From positions 553,986,705 to 554,050,704 of the forward strand of contig NC_092872.1 of assembly GCF_028372415.1 (NCBI RefSeq): a stretch of 64,000 bases of DNA, written 5' to 3'. The DNA comes from Notamacropus eugenii. Taxonomy: Eukaryota; Chordata; Mammalia; Diprotodontia; Macropodidae. Shown here in pieces: positions 1 through 12,262 of the stretch. The stretch's first letter is position 1, and each line of letters opens with the position of its first letter. The notes under the pieces are model-generated. The model ran no database searches and was not told where the DNA came from. It worked only from the letters and a program-made list of their open reading frames with translations. Made by a program: the position numbers and the translations under genes.

Positions 1-3000
1 TTTACTGTCAGCTGCTGAGTTCAACAGCAGTCTACTGGACATCCAACTAGAGGCAAATCCAAAGTTATGTTGCATAGACATAAACCCAGGTCAAGAGCTT
101 CCAGACCTCACACAAGGTAGGCAAGTCAGACTTAGTTCTGGATCAGGACACAAAACGTGTACTGAAAGCTTGCAGGTCCACAGCCTGAGTTGTCTCTGAG
201 AATATTTTTGAAGAAAATGATAATCAAAACCAAAAGAAAGCAGTAAGAGGACCAAAGAGAGCATAAATCAAAACAAGGCAGTGGTAAGCTATTCCCTCCA
301 AAACTGTGCAAAGATTGGTTTTAATGCAAACTCCAAAGAAGGGAAATAAGGCTAAAAGAATGAGGTAAACAAAACAAAACTTTAAATAGTTTAAACTTTT
401 TATAGTTTAAATAGTTTAAACTTTTAATAGTCCAAAAATAGTCCTTCCACCATGAATTACTATTATGGCAAGAGAGATGCCCAAGGGAAAAAAAAAAGAG
501 AGAAGAGAATAATTCAAAAATATCTATAAGCAAAGTCTCAAAGGAAAAAAAAACAGAATGGGTACAAGCTCAACCAGAATTCTTGCAATAAATGAGGTAA
601 TAATAAAAAAAAAAGTTAAAATAGTTTTATAAATGGAATGAGAGTGCCAGAGGAAAGAACTGGAGAAAAAATGAGCACTGTGGAATCAAAATTAGAAATA
701 GAATTAATATCTTGGTATAAAGAATATAAAACTTTACTCAAGAAATAATCTCCTTAGAGAAATTAGAATAGTTTCAGGAAACAAGAAAAGATATTAAAAT
801 AGCATAGAAAGACTGAAAAAATTAGAAGAAAATAAAAGGTATCCAAGGTAACTGAGTCAAAAAAGATCAAGGAGAGAGAATTTGGGAATTAATGAATGAT
901 CAGGAAGTCATAACCAAAAATAAAAGAGGGGGGCTATAGAGCATATTTCAATAAATTTAAAAAGAAAGAAAAAGAAAACTGCTCAAACCTCAAAATTAAA
1001 ATAGAGACTCCCCTAGTTACCTTCCAAAAGAATCTCCAAAATAGAAGCTCCTAGGAATATTATAGATAAAATCTAGAGCCTCTGCATCAAAGAAAAATAA
1101 ATATTGCAAACAAACAGAAAGAAAGAATTCAAGTAATAGAAAACTGTGATCAGATCCATACAACATTTATCAGCCACTGCAATGAAGAAGTCAAAAACCT
1201 GGTATAGGATATTCCAAAAGACAAAATATGAGGGCTTGCAACCAAGAATAACTTGCCTTGAAAAGAAAACAGAAAGGAGGAAAACACATAGTTAACTAGC
1301 ATAGTTAGTGTAAATGGGATGAATCAACTCATAAAATGGAGGAGGAAAGCAGAATGGAGTAAAAGCAAAATCTAAAAGTATTTTGTTTGTAAGGAACACA
1401 CTTGAAATGTAAAATATGTCACAAAATTAAGATGAGGAGCTGGAGAAAAATCTAACTTTTGCTTCATCTGAAAAAAAAACACAAGGGTAACAATCATGAT
1501 CTCAGAAAAGGCAAGGACAAAAATAAATTATTAAAAGATAGCAAAAAAGGACATTTTGCTAAGAGATATACACAATGAATTTTTATCAATATTAAACAGA
1601 TGTAATGAATACCATAACATCTAAAATGAGTTATAGGGAGAAAAAAGATCGCAAAACTATAACAATGGCAGACTGCCCCTTTCAGATATAGATAAATTTA
1701 ATATAAAAATAAACAAATGCAAAAAGAAAAGTGAAGACCTGAATAGGATTTTTAAAAAGCTAGATAAGTTAAACCTATGGTAACTATTGAATGGAAATAG
1801 GAAGGGTTACATTCATTTTTTAAATGTACATGACACCTTTACAAAAACTGAGTATGGGAATTGATTAACAGAATGGAAATGGAACCAAAAATGCAGAAGA
1901 ATACCATCTTTAACAGACCACAATCTAATAAAATTACATTCAATTAAGGATGATTGAAACAAAGAGTAATAATCAATTCAAAACCAAACAACTTAATCTT
2001 ATAAGATAGGTGGACTGAAGTACAAATTATCTAAAAATAGATAAAGTCACTAAATATAATGATAATCATGAGACAAAATACCAAAATTTTGGGAATTTAG
2101 CCAAAGCAGTCCTAAGGGGAAAATATGATACCTTCATCAATAATAGAGAAAAAATTATTAATAAATTGGTAATTCAACAAGAAAATACAAAACCAACAAA
2201 TTAAAAACCACAATTAAACACTAAAATACAAATCCTAAAAATCAAAAGAGATTAAAATTGAAGTAAAAATGAATTATCAAATAGAACCAGTAACTGTTCC
2301 CCCACCCACTGGAATGTCATCTTTTGAAATTAATTTAGCTTTAGTTTTCAACATGCATTTCCACTAGATTTTGAGCTCTAAATTTTCTCCCCATCTTTTT
2401 TCCTCTCCCCCACCCCAAGATGGTATGCATTCTTCCCTCAGTCAGTAGTTATTTTTTTTTAAATAAGGTAGATAATACAATAACTACTTTGATTAAAAAG
2501 AAAGAGAAAGAGGAAAACCAAATTCCCACTAAGAAAAATGAAAAAAATGGAATTGATAAATGAAAAAAATAATAAAATTAGAAAATATTTTTCCAATTAC
2601 ATGCCCAAACTGATTATCTAAATAAAATGAGTGAATATTTTAAAAATATATATGTATATATATACAAAATTCCTAGATTAACAGGATAAAAATAGAGTAC
2701 TTAAGTAATTCAATCTCAGAAAAAGTAATCAAGTTACCAATGAGCTCCCAAAGGAAAAAACAACTAGAACCAGATGTATTTACAAATAAATTCTATCAAA
2801 TATTCAAAGATCAGTCCACATAATGTTATGTAAGATATCTGAAGAAAAAAAATAGGAAAAAGAATCCTACCAAATATCACCCATGGAGTAAATACAATTA
2901 TGTTGACTTAACTGGGGAGAGAGTCAAAACAGAGGAAAAAAAATAGAAACCAATATCCTTGATGAATATTGATGCAAAAAAAAAATTGGCAAGAAGATTT

Positions 3001-4340
3001 GCAATGCATCATAAAGATTATATGCTCTAAATGCTTTGAAGTTATACCAGTAATTCGGGGCTGGTTTCATATTAGGAAAACCATTAACATAATAGACAAT
3101 ATTAATAACAATAATATCATATTATTTTATTGATAGAGAAAAGTCCCTTCTGACAAAGCAACCACCCTTATTAAAAACACTATAAAACATAGGAATAAAC
3201 AGATTTTTACTAAATATAAAAAAATAGTTCCTATCCAAAACCAAGAGCTAAGAACCATTATATGTAATGAAGATAAACTTAAGATGCTTCCAATAAGATG
3301 AGTAGTAGAGCAAGAATTCCATTACTAAATGGAATCACATCATTACAAAATGATAAAATGCAGAAATGATACTCTATAATATGTCAACATAGTCTCTAGC
3401 TATAAAGATAAGATATGAAAAGGAAATTGAGGAAGTAAATGTAGGAAGAGGCAACAAACAGCACTTTATACAGATAATATGATGGTTTACTTAGATTGAA
3501 GGACAATAACCAGACCAGACCAGACTTAAATAACCTTTTAGAGTCACTTTAGATTAATTGAAACAATAACTTTAGTAAATTTACAGGATATAAAATCAGC
3601 CAACACAAATCATTATCATTTCTTTATACCAACAAAACCAAGCAGATTTTTTTAAGAAAAAAATTACTTAAAATGACTAAAGAATATATACAATACTTGA
3701 GAGCCTTGCTGCCAAAACACATAAAACAACTATATGCATGGGAGTACAAAACACTCAAAACAAATAAAGATACATCTAAATAATTGGAGAAATATTAATT
3801 GTCCATGGGTGGGTTGAGCCAAAACAGTTAGAATGAAAATAATACTTAAGTTAATTTACTCATTTACTACTATATCAACTGACCTACCAAAGTATTACTT
3901 TGTAGAGCTAGGAAAGAAAAATAATGAATTTCATCAGGAAGAGCAAAAGGTAAAATGATCTCAAAGGAAATAGTAGGGAAAATTGGAGTTGGAGGAGGGG
4001 TACAGCAGTACCAAATTTCAAACTATGGGACAAAATAGTAATTTTTAAAATGATTTTGTCTTTAAAAAAGAAAGCTTGATCAGTGGAATAGATTAAGTAT
4101 ATAACATACAGAAGCAAAGAGTTCTGTACCCTAGTATTTGATAAGCTCAAAGATCCTTGCTATTAGATAAGAGTTCCCTGTTGACAAAATCTGCTGAGGA
4201 AACTGGAAAGCAGTCTGATAAAACAAACAAACAAACAAACAACTTTATATAGAGCAAATCTAGTGCTGCAAATAAAGATAAGCTCCATCTAGAGGTACAT
4301 GACTTAACCATACAGGGTGATATTATAAAGAAATCAGAAG
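1..4340 (+). mobile_element. L1-type LINE, decayed, ORF1 and ORF2 remnants
   Basis: This is a long A-rich plus-strand block with the order of a marsupial L1. A 5' UTR-like lead lies at about 1-650. Coiled-coil ORF1-like sequence (about 660-900) and an ORF1 C-terminal part (about 1000-1260) follow. The endonuclease start is near 1300-1345, where 'gtaaatgggatgaatcaac' aligns with the same stretch of the copies near 30.4 and 41.95 kb. Reverse-transcriptase remnants run to about 4.3 kb. The catalytic [FY]ADD motif can be placed near 3463-3495 but reads roughly Y-T-D-N, so it is dead, and stops and frameshifts are frequent throughout. An antisense L1 3'-end scrap interrupts it at about 2290-2445. 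No flanking duplication was found, and the left edge may lie outside the window. The L1 class is fairly sure; the edges are approximate. Confidence 0.75.
2290..2445 (-). mobile_element. Antisense L1/half-L1 3'-end fragment inside the first L1
   Basis: Read on the minus strand, this segment ends with the usual marsupial L1 tail phrase (gttgaaaactaaa-type, then A/T-rich). On the plus strand it shows 'ttagttttcaacatgcattt' followed by C-rich 'ctcccccaccccaaga'. The same plus-strand words occur at the left edge of the half-L1 at 16.1 kb, so this is the 3' end of a related element inserted backwards. Possible duplicated flanks (cagtaact / cagtagtt) are too weak to claim. Confidence 0.6.
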
Positions 4341-4868
4341 ATCAAGGAAGTGATTGCCCTTAGAAGAGTTGGGGCAGAACAGTGGTTCTCCAGAGCCAAC
4401 TGGGAGAAAATCCAAAGAAAAATGCTGGAAGTGAGGAAGTGAGAAAAATGCTGCGAAGGCTAAACACTTCCAGGTTATTCTGCTGAAACATCAAGTGACC
4501 AGTCCAGAGGCTAGCATGGTTGGGGGGAAGCCCTTGGCCCCAGCCACATGAACTTTCACTTTTCATATAGTGTAGAGAGTCCATGTCTTAGTCAGAGTAG
4601 ATAAAGGGAACCTCTGCTGATGAGGAACGCCAGACCCAGCTGTGCTGCCAAGAGGTGGCTCTGAGTGAGAAGAAACCAGCACACATCTGGTGAGTGAAGA
4701 AGCAATGAGGAGTCTCCTTGCTGTGGTCACTTACAGGAGGGCAGAATTCTTATTTCTGGTTCCAGACCAGAGGGAAGAACTGAAGGAGAATGTGAGGTCA
4801 GAGGCACTATGCCCTATATCCCAGGAATAGAGGTGATTACAAAAAATAGGCTGCTACAAAATAATAGT

Positions 4869-4904
<36 letters not shown>

Positions 4905-6600
4905 GCAGGCAAAGGAGAAAGAATTCAAAGATAGAAAGTTACTATTGGATGAATGAGGTTTCATCTTCAGAGGAAGATACCAAAGGAAAAACAGCCTCTC
5001 TTACCCCTAAGAATAATGTCAAATGGTCACCTGCATTTCGCAATTTGCATTTGCAATTTGGGCAAAAGATTTCATAGAAGAACTTTAAAAAGACTTTAAA
5101 AATCAAATGAGAGAGATTGAAGAAAAATTTTTTTAAAAATGAGAACAACCTAAGAAAAATAAGAAGATTATGAAAAAAAAGTCAGCTAACTGGAAGAGAT
5201 TCAAAAACTTAAGGAAGAAAACAACTTCTTAGAAAACAACTTAGAAAACAACTAATTAGAATTAGCAAGGGGAACCTAGTGAAGTTATAAGAGACCAAGA
5301 AATAATAAAAGAAAATACAAAGAATGAAAAAATAAAAGAGGATATGAAACATTTCATAAGAAAAAAACAACTCATCTGTAGAACAGATCAAGAAGGGAAA
5401 ACATAAGAATAATCAGACTACCTGAAAGCTGCAATAAAAATAGAATCTCTATGCAACAATACACAAAATAATTAAAGGAAATTGTCCTGAATTGTTAGAA
5501 CAAAAGGGGAAAGTAGAAATAGAAAAAAAAATCCATCAATCACCACCAGAAGACATCTTATGAGGAAAACTAACAGGAATATCAAGGTCAAATTCCAAAA
5601 CCCTCAGTTCAAGAAGAAAATATTATGAGGAACAAGAAAAAGCAATTTAAATATGGTGGTGCCACAATTAGAATCACTTAAGACCTTGCAGTGGTGACAT
5701 TAAAAGACCACAGGTCTTGCAACACTATATATCAAAGAGAAAAAGAATTGGAGTTGTGGTCAAAAATATGATACCCAGCAAAGGTAAGCATCATACTGAA
5801 TGAAAAAAAAATGGATATGTAATGAATTACCAGACTTTTAGAATTTTGTTTAAAAAAATGAACTTAACATAAGATTTTACATATGATATCTAAGAGAAAT
5901 ATAAGGTACATATCAGAGAATAATTACAAGGGACTCAATAAGCACAGACTACTTTTTTGTGAGGAAATATAAAACATTGTATAAGATTGCTATTAGTAAT
6001 GGGGTAGTACAAAAGAAAGATTGGTGTAGACTTGAGTATGATAGCATGATAAAAATTAAAACCATTTAGGAAATAGTAAAAAAGAATAATTATACAAATT
6101 AGGTATGAGAGGAAGAACTGAAATGGAGGAATTAGGGAAGGAGGACTGTTAGTTCTGCAGCCCTGGGAATGGGTTTAAGAGGGAACAATACATGTATATT
6201 GAGAAGTTTATAAAAGTCTTCTAAATTCCAAAAGAAATAAAAAGCTAAAGGAATATGGAGAGGGGAGAAGGGAGGAATTTTTAGAAGGAAGGATGAGGGA
6301 ATAGTATGGGAGGTAAAGAAGAGTACTTAGGTAAATGGGAATTAGAGGACAAGGGAGAGATGCTTGGAGGAGGGAAGGTTAAGTAATAGGAGAGTAAGAT
6401 AGAAGGTAGAAGAAATAAAGTAGAGGAGTCAGGAGGGATAGGAAATAAGAGATAAACACAAACATGAAATAAAGATCAGGAGTAGAATTTATTAGAAAAA
6501 AAAGCAGGGGTAGTAATAATAATCTCAGAAAAAGTTAAAGTTATAATAGATTTATTCAAAAGAGAAAAATAGGAAACTGCACTATATGTCTACTATGTTA
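4341..6600 (+). mobile_element. Second L1-type LINE, 5' UTR/ORF1/spacer/start of ORF2
   Basis: A less AT-rich lead (about 4341-4860) resembles an L1 5' UTR. ORF1-like sequence follows at about 4950-5830. It includes a glutamate/lysine-rich coiled-coil stretch and a late segment with words shared with the ORF1 remnants at 29, 41 and 47.6 kb (for example 'aattgtcctgaattgttaga'). A purine-rich spacer full of 'ggaggg' and 'gaaggg' runs to about 6480. The start of the ORF2 endonuclease region ('aaagcaggggtagtaataat') ends near 6590. The rest of ORF2 is absent, so the copy is 3'-incomplete or rearranged. No frame is open across ORF1. Confidence 0.65.
4869..4904. repeat. (TAA)n microsatellite
   Basis: About twelve TAA triplets lie between the 5' UTR-like and ORF1-like parts of the second L1. 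Confidence 0.9.
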
Positions 6601-7350
6601 ATCGATATTGGTTTATATTATTTAAAATAACTAGAAAGTATAAGGTAGGAATACTGCTGTGGTATAGGACATGATGAGGTGGTAGACTTAGAAAAGTATG
6701 GAAAGACATAGACTTATGAAAGAAGATATTATCCACCCTCAAAGAAAGAGAAGACAAATAAGTATAGTAAAACTTAAATAAGTACATATGAATGTATATG
6801 CGTATATATGAGTATGATTATAGACATCTAAGTATGTGTATGTATGTTTGCATTTATGTGTATATGTATGTACATACATGTGTATTATAGATATGTATGT
6901 ACATACATACTATATATATATGTATGTATGTACGTATCCCCATCTTTGGGAGGAAAGGAGAAAAAGAACAAAGTAAAAAGTGCACAGCAGAGAACAAAAG
7001 AAAACTTACAAGGAAGCAAAGATGGACAGCTCTGAATACAAGGTGTAGTGTTTATCATATAGGTTTTCTTGAAATGGAAATGTATTGCTGTATATTTTGA
7101 ATCTTCTCATATTCTACTGTGCTCATGGCAATGCTTTTGCTTTCTTTTCTTATTTTGCATTTGTTTTAATATTTAAGTATATCTATATATATACAGATAT
7201 AGATTTGTTACATTTAGTAAGTACAGGAATATATGACTATCATCAACTGTTACCATTACTCTGTGAAGTGATGTCTATATGGTTCAGAAATTTTATAAAT
7301 TTTTTAACTTATTTATCATGTAATTCAAGAATATCTAAATAATCATTTCT
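6600..7350 (+). repeat. LINE-like dispersed repeat with an internal ATGT-rich tract
   Basis: This stretch has no coding sense. Its words ('gtgcacagcagagaacaaaa', 'ggaaatgtattgctgtatat') resemble what I remember of marsupial LINE-derived 3' sequence, but I cannot name the family. A degenerate TATG/TGTA tract occupies about 6785-6945. The open frames here are produced by the simple repeat and AT-rich sequence. Confidence 0.4.
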
Positions 7351-8060
7351 TTTGGGTGAGTGGAAGTGTTAATATTTTCATAACTCATTTAGGGTCATGG
7401 GTCCTGTGATTTGATAATGTTGGATGGGTTTTGTTTGAATACTTTCTAAATCTGGTGTCATACACTTTACCGTGGAAAGTATGTTGACTGGCATTTCAAT
7501 GGTGTTAATTACTTTAAACATATTTTTGTTTTGAACTTCAGGATGTCAGTGTTGTTGTTGATATTATTGTCGCAGTGTTGTTGTTATGCAGGAAATTCTA
7601 ATTCAGGCACGGTGAACTCTGAGGATTCTTCCAATTATAGGATTCATATAGGATACATATTAAAAAAAAAAAACTTCCTGGCCTAAAGGCAGCTCAGTCC
7701 CTGGATTACTAGAAGACATTTGGAGTTGTCATAATGCAGATGTTGTGCTATGCTTGTGCTATGTTATTATGTTATTTATGTAGAAGCTGTATGGAGAATT
7801 GAATAGCTAATATATATCATAGGGAGAATAATACTTGTACTTCTGCCTCAAAGGTTGTGTTTAGAAGACATTTTATAAACTTTGCATGTAAAAGTGTGAA
7901 CAGTCTTGTACCTAGCATATTTCTGCACTAAAAGAATTCAAATCCCCCTTTTGTAATAAGAAAAATAATGCTACACATAATTTTTGATTGGTATATTTTC
8001 ATATCCACTATTCTGTATTTTTCTCATAACAACTCTATGATGCAAATAATAAAAACTCAC
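7351..8060. other. No recognisable gene
   Basis: AT-rich sequence with short GTTGTT runs near 7550-7585 and a 12-base A run near 7662-7673. A SINE-tail-like phrase (attttataaactttgcatg) sits near 7870. I see no splice-bounded open frame and no other clear repeat. Confidence 0.5.
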
Positions 8061-8062
8061 AT

Positions 8063-8200
8063 TATATATGAGAGGCAGTATGCTGCAGTATTTAAAGTGC
8101 TAGACTCTGATCCAGAAAGACCTGTATTCAGATCTTGCCTCTGACATATAACATCTATGTGACCATCGGCAAATAACATTTATCTTTTTAAAATGCTATG
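8063..8200 (+). mobile_element. tRNA-headed SINE fragment (CORE-SINE/MIR type)
   Basis: The order is a tRNA-like head ('gaggcagtatgctgcagta'), then 'agacctgtattcagatcttg', then 'ctatgtgacc'. This is the A/B-box-derived layout repeated in many copies in this window. The copy is diverged and truncated in its 3' part. Confidence 0.7.
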
Positions 8201-8284
8201 ACTATTACAGACTAATTGGAGATAAGCATGGGTAAAGCGAACTTTCAGATTGAGACATTGGTACAGTCCATATGTATATACACA

Positions 8285-8450
8285 GAGAGACAGAAGGACA
8301 GGAAAAAGAAACATGAGGCAGAGACAAATAGAGAAAGAGAGGGTCAGAAATAGAAAAGGAGGAAGATAGAAAAAGAATAGATTCTTGCTCTCTTTTTCTT
8401 TGTCTTTTTGTCTCTCTCCTTTTCTCTGACTCTCTCCATGTCTATAGAGT
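8285..8450. repeat. Purine block followed by pyrimidine block
   Basis: Positions 8285-8375 are almost only A and G. Positions 8385-8450 switch to CT-rich sequence ('ctctctttttctttgtcttt'). The two halves are roughly complementary in composition, so they could fold back loosely. There is no coding potential. Confidence 0.6.
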
Positions 8451-9275
8451 TATCAATTTTACAGTACATTTCCATATAACTCAGGTAGTACAAATAATAT
8501 TTCTATTCTACATATAAATAAAATGGAGAGCTAAAGGGGATCAGTGATTTGTTCATCCGCAGATGGAATCCAGGGTCGCTCTTTTCCTTCCCATCTTCAT
8601 CCTTATCCCTACCTATCACACTCCACAATGTCTCCTGAATTTGAAGTAAAAAGAGTCAAGTTGATTCTCAAGAACCTCTACTCGACTGTTATTAGTACAC
8701 TAATCATTCTGGAGGTTGTTCCTAAGAAGAATGCTTAGCTGATTTATGTCAGACAACACTTTTAGCATGTAAAAAGATAAAAGAAAGAGAAAGTCAGCAG
8801 AAGACTTTCAGCGAACTCAATGGGATATATGTTCTTTTAAATTCCTTTCATAAGGAGAAAAAAGATGATATCTCATAAATGTTGCTGAGAGAGAGCCCAA
8901 TTCAAATATAAAAATAAACAAAGAGCACAACCCTCCTAAGTGATCTCCCCCAACTCTATTTCATTTTGGAGATCAGCCCACAAAGCTCTGTACTTTATGA
9001 ACGGTTAGCACGGTGCTCAAGCACATCCTGTTATAAGTAGTGTTATAGATTTAAATTCAGTGCTCTCAAAGCTGGTGTCTCATTCCTAAAACACTCCCAG
9101 CAGAAACTAGTAATGGGCATTCAAATACTACATGTTGCAAGATGAAGTCATAATGCCGCTCAGCATGTGGCATTTTTTCTCTTATTGTTTTGTTTAGGTT
9201 CAAATGCAGTTTTAGGATAATGTCCTGTTAATTGTTTACTATAACCTTAATGCATGGGAAACATGCAGTAGTTTT
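8451..9275. other. No recognisable gene
   Basis: Mixed sequence without a clear repeat. A 64-codon plus-strand frame at 8544-8738 has no recognisable similarity and is probably chance. Confidence 0.5.
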
Positions 9276-9279
9276 TTCT

Positions 9280-9394
9280 TTTCCTTTCCTTTCCTTTCCT
9301 TTCCTTTCCTTTCCTTTCCTTTCCTTTCCTTTCCTTTCCTTTCCTTTCCTTTCCTTTCCTTTCCTTTCCTTTCCTTTCCTTTCCTTTCCTTTCC
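9280..9394. repeat. (TTTCC)23 pentanucleotide microsatellite
   Basis: About 23 uninterrupted TTTCC units, followed by a few imperfect units to about 9417. The unit is 5 bp, so every frame repeats the same five residues (K-E-R-K-G on the minus strand, phenylalanine/leucine/proline/serine on the plus strand). That explains several overlapping open frames of 65-77 codons on both strands; none is a gene. Confidence 0.97.
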
Positions 9395-9489
9395 TCTCCT
9401 TTCCTTTTCTTTTCTCTTTTGCCAACTGCTACCATCCTTGTACAAGTTTTCATTAACACCTTCTTTGACCATTATATATGCTCCTAGTG

Positions 9490-10104
9490 TCTTCCACCTT
9501 CACTTTTTCTTCATCCAGTCTCTTCTTTTTTTGCCCATAGGTCTCTCTTTTTCATAGCTCTGGAAATGTTTCTCATCTGCTCAAAAATCTTCCTTTGCTC
9601 CTTCCTCCTCATTCTCCCTTTACCTCCCAAAATAAAGCTCAATTTCCTCTGCCTACACTTTAAGAACCTACAAAAATCAGGTGATTTCTACCCTTTCTAG
9701 ATTTATCTCATTGTATTCCCAACCATGGTTTGATCAAATTAGATTATTCTTTGCCCTCAGGACAAGAATTCAGCTAAAGAAAAAAATATTCTTGCTCTTG
9801 TTCACCATGTTCCCTGTGCCCAGAGTGCTCTCCCTCCCAAAATTGTGCCTGCTGAATTATTACTCATCCTTTACAATCCACTTTTGATGGCACCCCCTCT
9901 AGGAATGACTTTTTCTTTCTGAACTTATACTGTATCTAATACTTCAAACATAAAGGCTTTATTTCATATTTCTTAAATGTACTTATAATGTCATAATATA
10001 CATTTAGTTATCTTCATTGACATCTTATCCCCTAACTAGACTGATAATTCCAAGGGAAAAGTACTGAGTCTTTTCTAAGCATGGTATCTCCTTCAGCACC
10101 TAAC

Positions 10105-10169
<65 letters not shown>

Positions 10170-10200
10170 ATGTAGACACTTGATAAAGACTTGTTGTGGT
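9490..10200 (+). mobile_element. L2 LINE 3' end
   Basis: The block follows the usual L2 3' order: the C/T-rich end of ORF2 ('ttgttcaccatgttccctg', 'cagagtgctctccctccc'), then a 3' UTR with 'cagcacctaacaggg', ending in a 'cacttgataaagacttgttg' variant of the L2 terminal phrase. A (GT)30 tract sits just before the terminal phrase. The copy is old and stop-filled. Confidence 0.7.
10108..10167. repeat. (GT)30 microsatellite
   Basis: Thirty perfect GT dinucleotides lie within the 3' end of the L2 copy. Length polymorphism is likely. Confidence 0.98.
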
Positions 10201-10204
10201 TTCT

Positions 10205-10735
10205 ATAGTCAGTTGTATGCTTTGTTTGTTGTTTTGCTTTTTTTATGATATGCATCAGCAAGGACCTCAGCATACACAGGAGGTCCTGTTGTACAAGTTC
10301 TTAGATCTGCTTTTCTAAAAGGAAAGCAACTTTTGAGGGGTCAGAAATCACTTTAATCAAACACATAGATCATCCGCTTAGTTCAGGGGAAAAAATCACC
10401 ACCTTGAACTTCAGAGAAAATACAAAGAAATCATGATCAACAGACAGGGCTTGCAACTGTCTGACTATAAACAATGCATACATTACAGATCAATAGACAG
10501 ATCCAACTCTCTGACCCAGAAGCACCAACATCTGAGTTTTCAAAACCAGAAGGCTCCTTAGAGGCTGCCCAGAGTCTCCTCTGGCCAAACCCTTCCAAAG
10601 AGTAAGCCCTAAAATAAAACCTCACCTTTTCAAAGCCAGGGGGCATCACAACCCTTGAGAATCAGGGCCTCCATTACAAAGTTAACAAAAGGTACCTGAG
10701 GTCTATTAATGGGTGGGGAAGATATAATTAACATT
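10205..10735. other. Unclassified segment, possibly an old LTR or DNA-element relic
   Basis: This mid-GC segment contains 'aatcactttaatcaaacaca', 'ggacctcagcatacacagga' and 'ggtacctgaggtctattaat'. It does not match the LINE or SINE types seen elsewhere in the window. A 70-codon minus-strand frame (10437-10649) gives no recognisable protein. No terminal repeats or duplicated flanks were found, so the class is left open. Confidence 0.3.
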
Positions 10736-10744
10736 ACATGACAA

Positions 10745-10965
10745 GAGGTCTAGAACTGGAAGGTACCTCATAGGTCATTAGTCCAACTCTTCTTATTGTA
10801 TAGATGAGAAAACTGAGACCCATAAAGGGTAAATGACTTGTTAAAGGACACAAAAGTCAGAAGTATCAGATAGGATTTGAATACAAGGTCCTTTGACTTT
10901 AAAGTTAGGCATTACCCACCTTACTACTACCAGACCATTACCAGACTAGCAGTCTCTCCTTTTCT
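10745..10965 (-). mobile_element. CORE-SINE/MIR copy
   Basis: On the plus strand it shows the reversed MIR order: 'agatgagaaaactgagaccc', 'gtaaatgacttgttaaagga', 'aggatttgaatacaaggtcc'. The copy is diverged. Confidence 0.75.
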
Positions 10966-11589
10966 TGATTCTAATGACTAAACCTGTGCTCTTAGGATTA
11001 CAGAAAAACATGCTTTTCTAAATGAGTTGTTGTGAATTATGATGAATTAACTTGTAAGGCAATCAAAAAAAAGATTAGATATTAAACTACTCCATTATAA
11101 AACCTGGTCCCTACCCTCAAGAACCTCAAAAACCAGTTGATAAGGAAATAATAAGTAAGAAGGGATGTCATGTGTCAGGCACTGGATAAATGCCACATGG
11201 ATGTTATCTTAGTTGAATTGGAGAGACAAGATTAAACTATGGGGACCAACTTTAATTTTTAGAAAAGTTGCCTAGTAGTAAATTGTGTAATGGAAACAAT
11301 AAGGCATGTGGGAGTTCAGAGGAGAGGGAGACAGAAAGGGAAGGGTGGAGGGAGGAATCCAGGAAGCAGCAGTACTGTAGATGGACTTTATACAATGAGT
11401 GGAATTTGGATACAAGAGCTACTGGAAAAAATAGATAATATAATTCTTTAGGATAGGGGTTGTGTTTTATTCTCTTTCGTATTTCTACTAGTACAGAGCA
11501 AATATCAAGGGCTGAATGAATAAGATCAGCAAAACTAATGCACATGATATTTTTTTTTTTGCCTCTGTAAGCTAACTTTCCTCCGAGAA

Positions 11590-11830
11590 GATAAAGGTGG
11601 GGTAAGGAAACAAAAATTTAAGTGCTTATGTACTGTTTCACATACCATACTAAGGGCTTCATGATAGCTTTAGTAGGTGGGGGTTAATATCTCCATTTGA
11701 CAGTTGGGAAAACTAAGGAAGAAAGAAGTTAAGAGACTTACCCAGGGTCACACAGCTAACAAGTGTCTGAAGCCAGATTTTAAACTCTGTGTTACTTAGG
11801 GATCTCCAGTCTAATCCACCAGTGAAGAAG
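11590..11830 (-). mobile_element. MIR copy
   Basis: A nearly full MIR in reverse: a 'catttgacagttgggaaaac' region, 'acttacccagggtcacacag', 'aagccagattttaaactctg'. Confidence 0.8.
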
Positions 11831-11904
11831 TTTTCACAATAAGGAATGATGTCCTCAGCACTTTGGAGGATACTGATTATGATTTACAAGGAAACTTTCT
11901 CACA

Positions 11905-12085
11905 TGAGGCAGTGGGAAAAACACTAGATTTGGAGTCAGAGATCCTAGATTTAAATCCCTGACTCTTATAACTAGTATGACCTTGAACAATTCATTTCAC
12001 TTCTCTGGGCCTCAGTTTCCTTATTTGTAAAATTAAGTGGATAGACTCCATTTTAGCTCTAAATGTAGGATCTTCTGAGAAAAAT
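11905..12085 (+). mobile_element. MIR/CORE-SINE copy
   Basis: Forward order: 'gaggcagtgggaaaaacact', 'tggagtcagagatcctagat', 'ctgggcctcagtttccttat', then 'ggatagactccattttagct'. Confidence 0.8.
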
Positions 12086-12262
12086 AAAACTGCTGCTGCC
12101 TCTACTTTTAAAGAAATATTGAGAGTTCAGAGAGGCTAAGGAATATACCTTTTGTCAATAATTATTAATTATGGTAGCTAGGATACTGCTCAAAATCACC
12201 CAGATCCTTCCGTTCTGCCATTCTACCTCTGGCCCTTTCCTTCAAAGATTTATTGCCAAGTT

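Noticed and set aside
8063..8200. tRNA gene candidates in SINE heads
   Set aside because: The A/B-box-like words occur in diverged SINE heads followed by SINE bodies; no cloverleaf with a proper acceptor stem could be built by eye.
9228..9472. Lysine/glutamate/arginine repeat proteins on the minus strand
   Set aside because: They arise from (TTTCC)n, where every frame is open.
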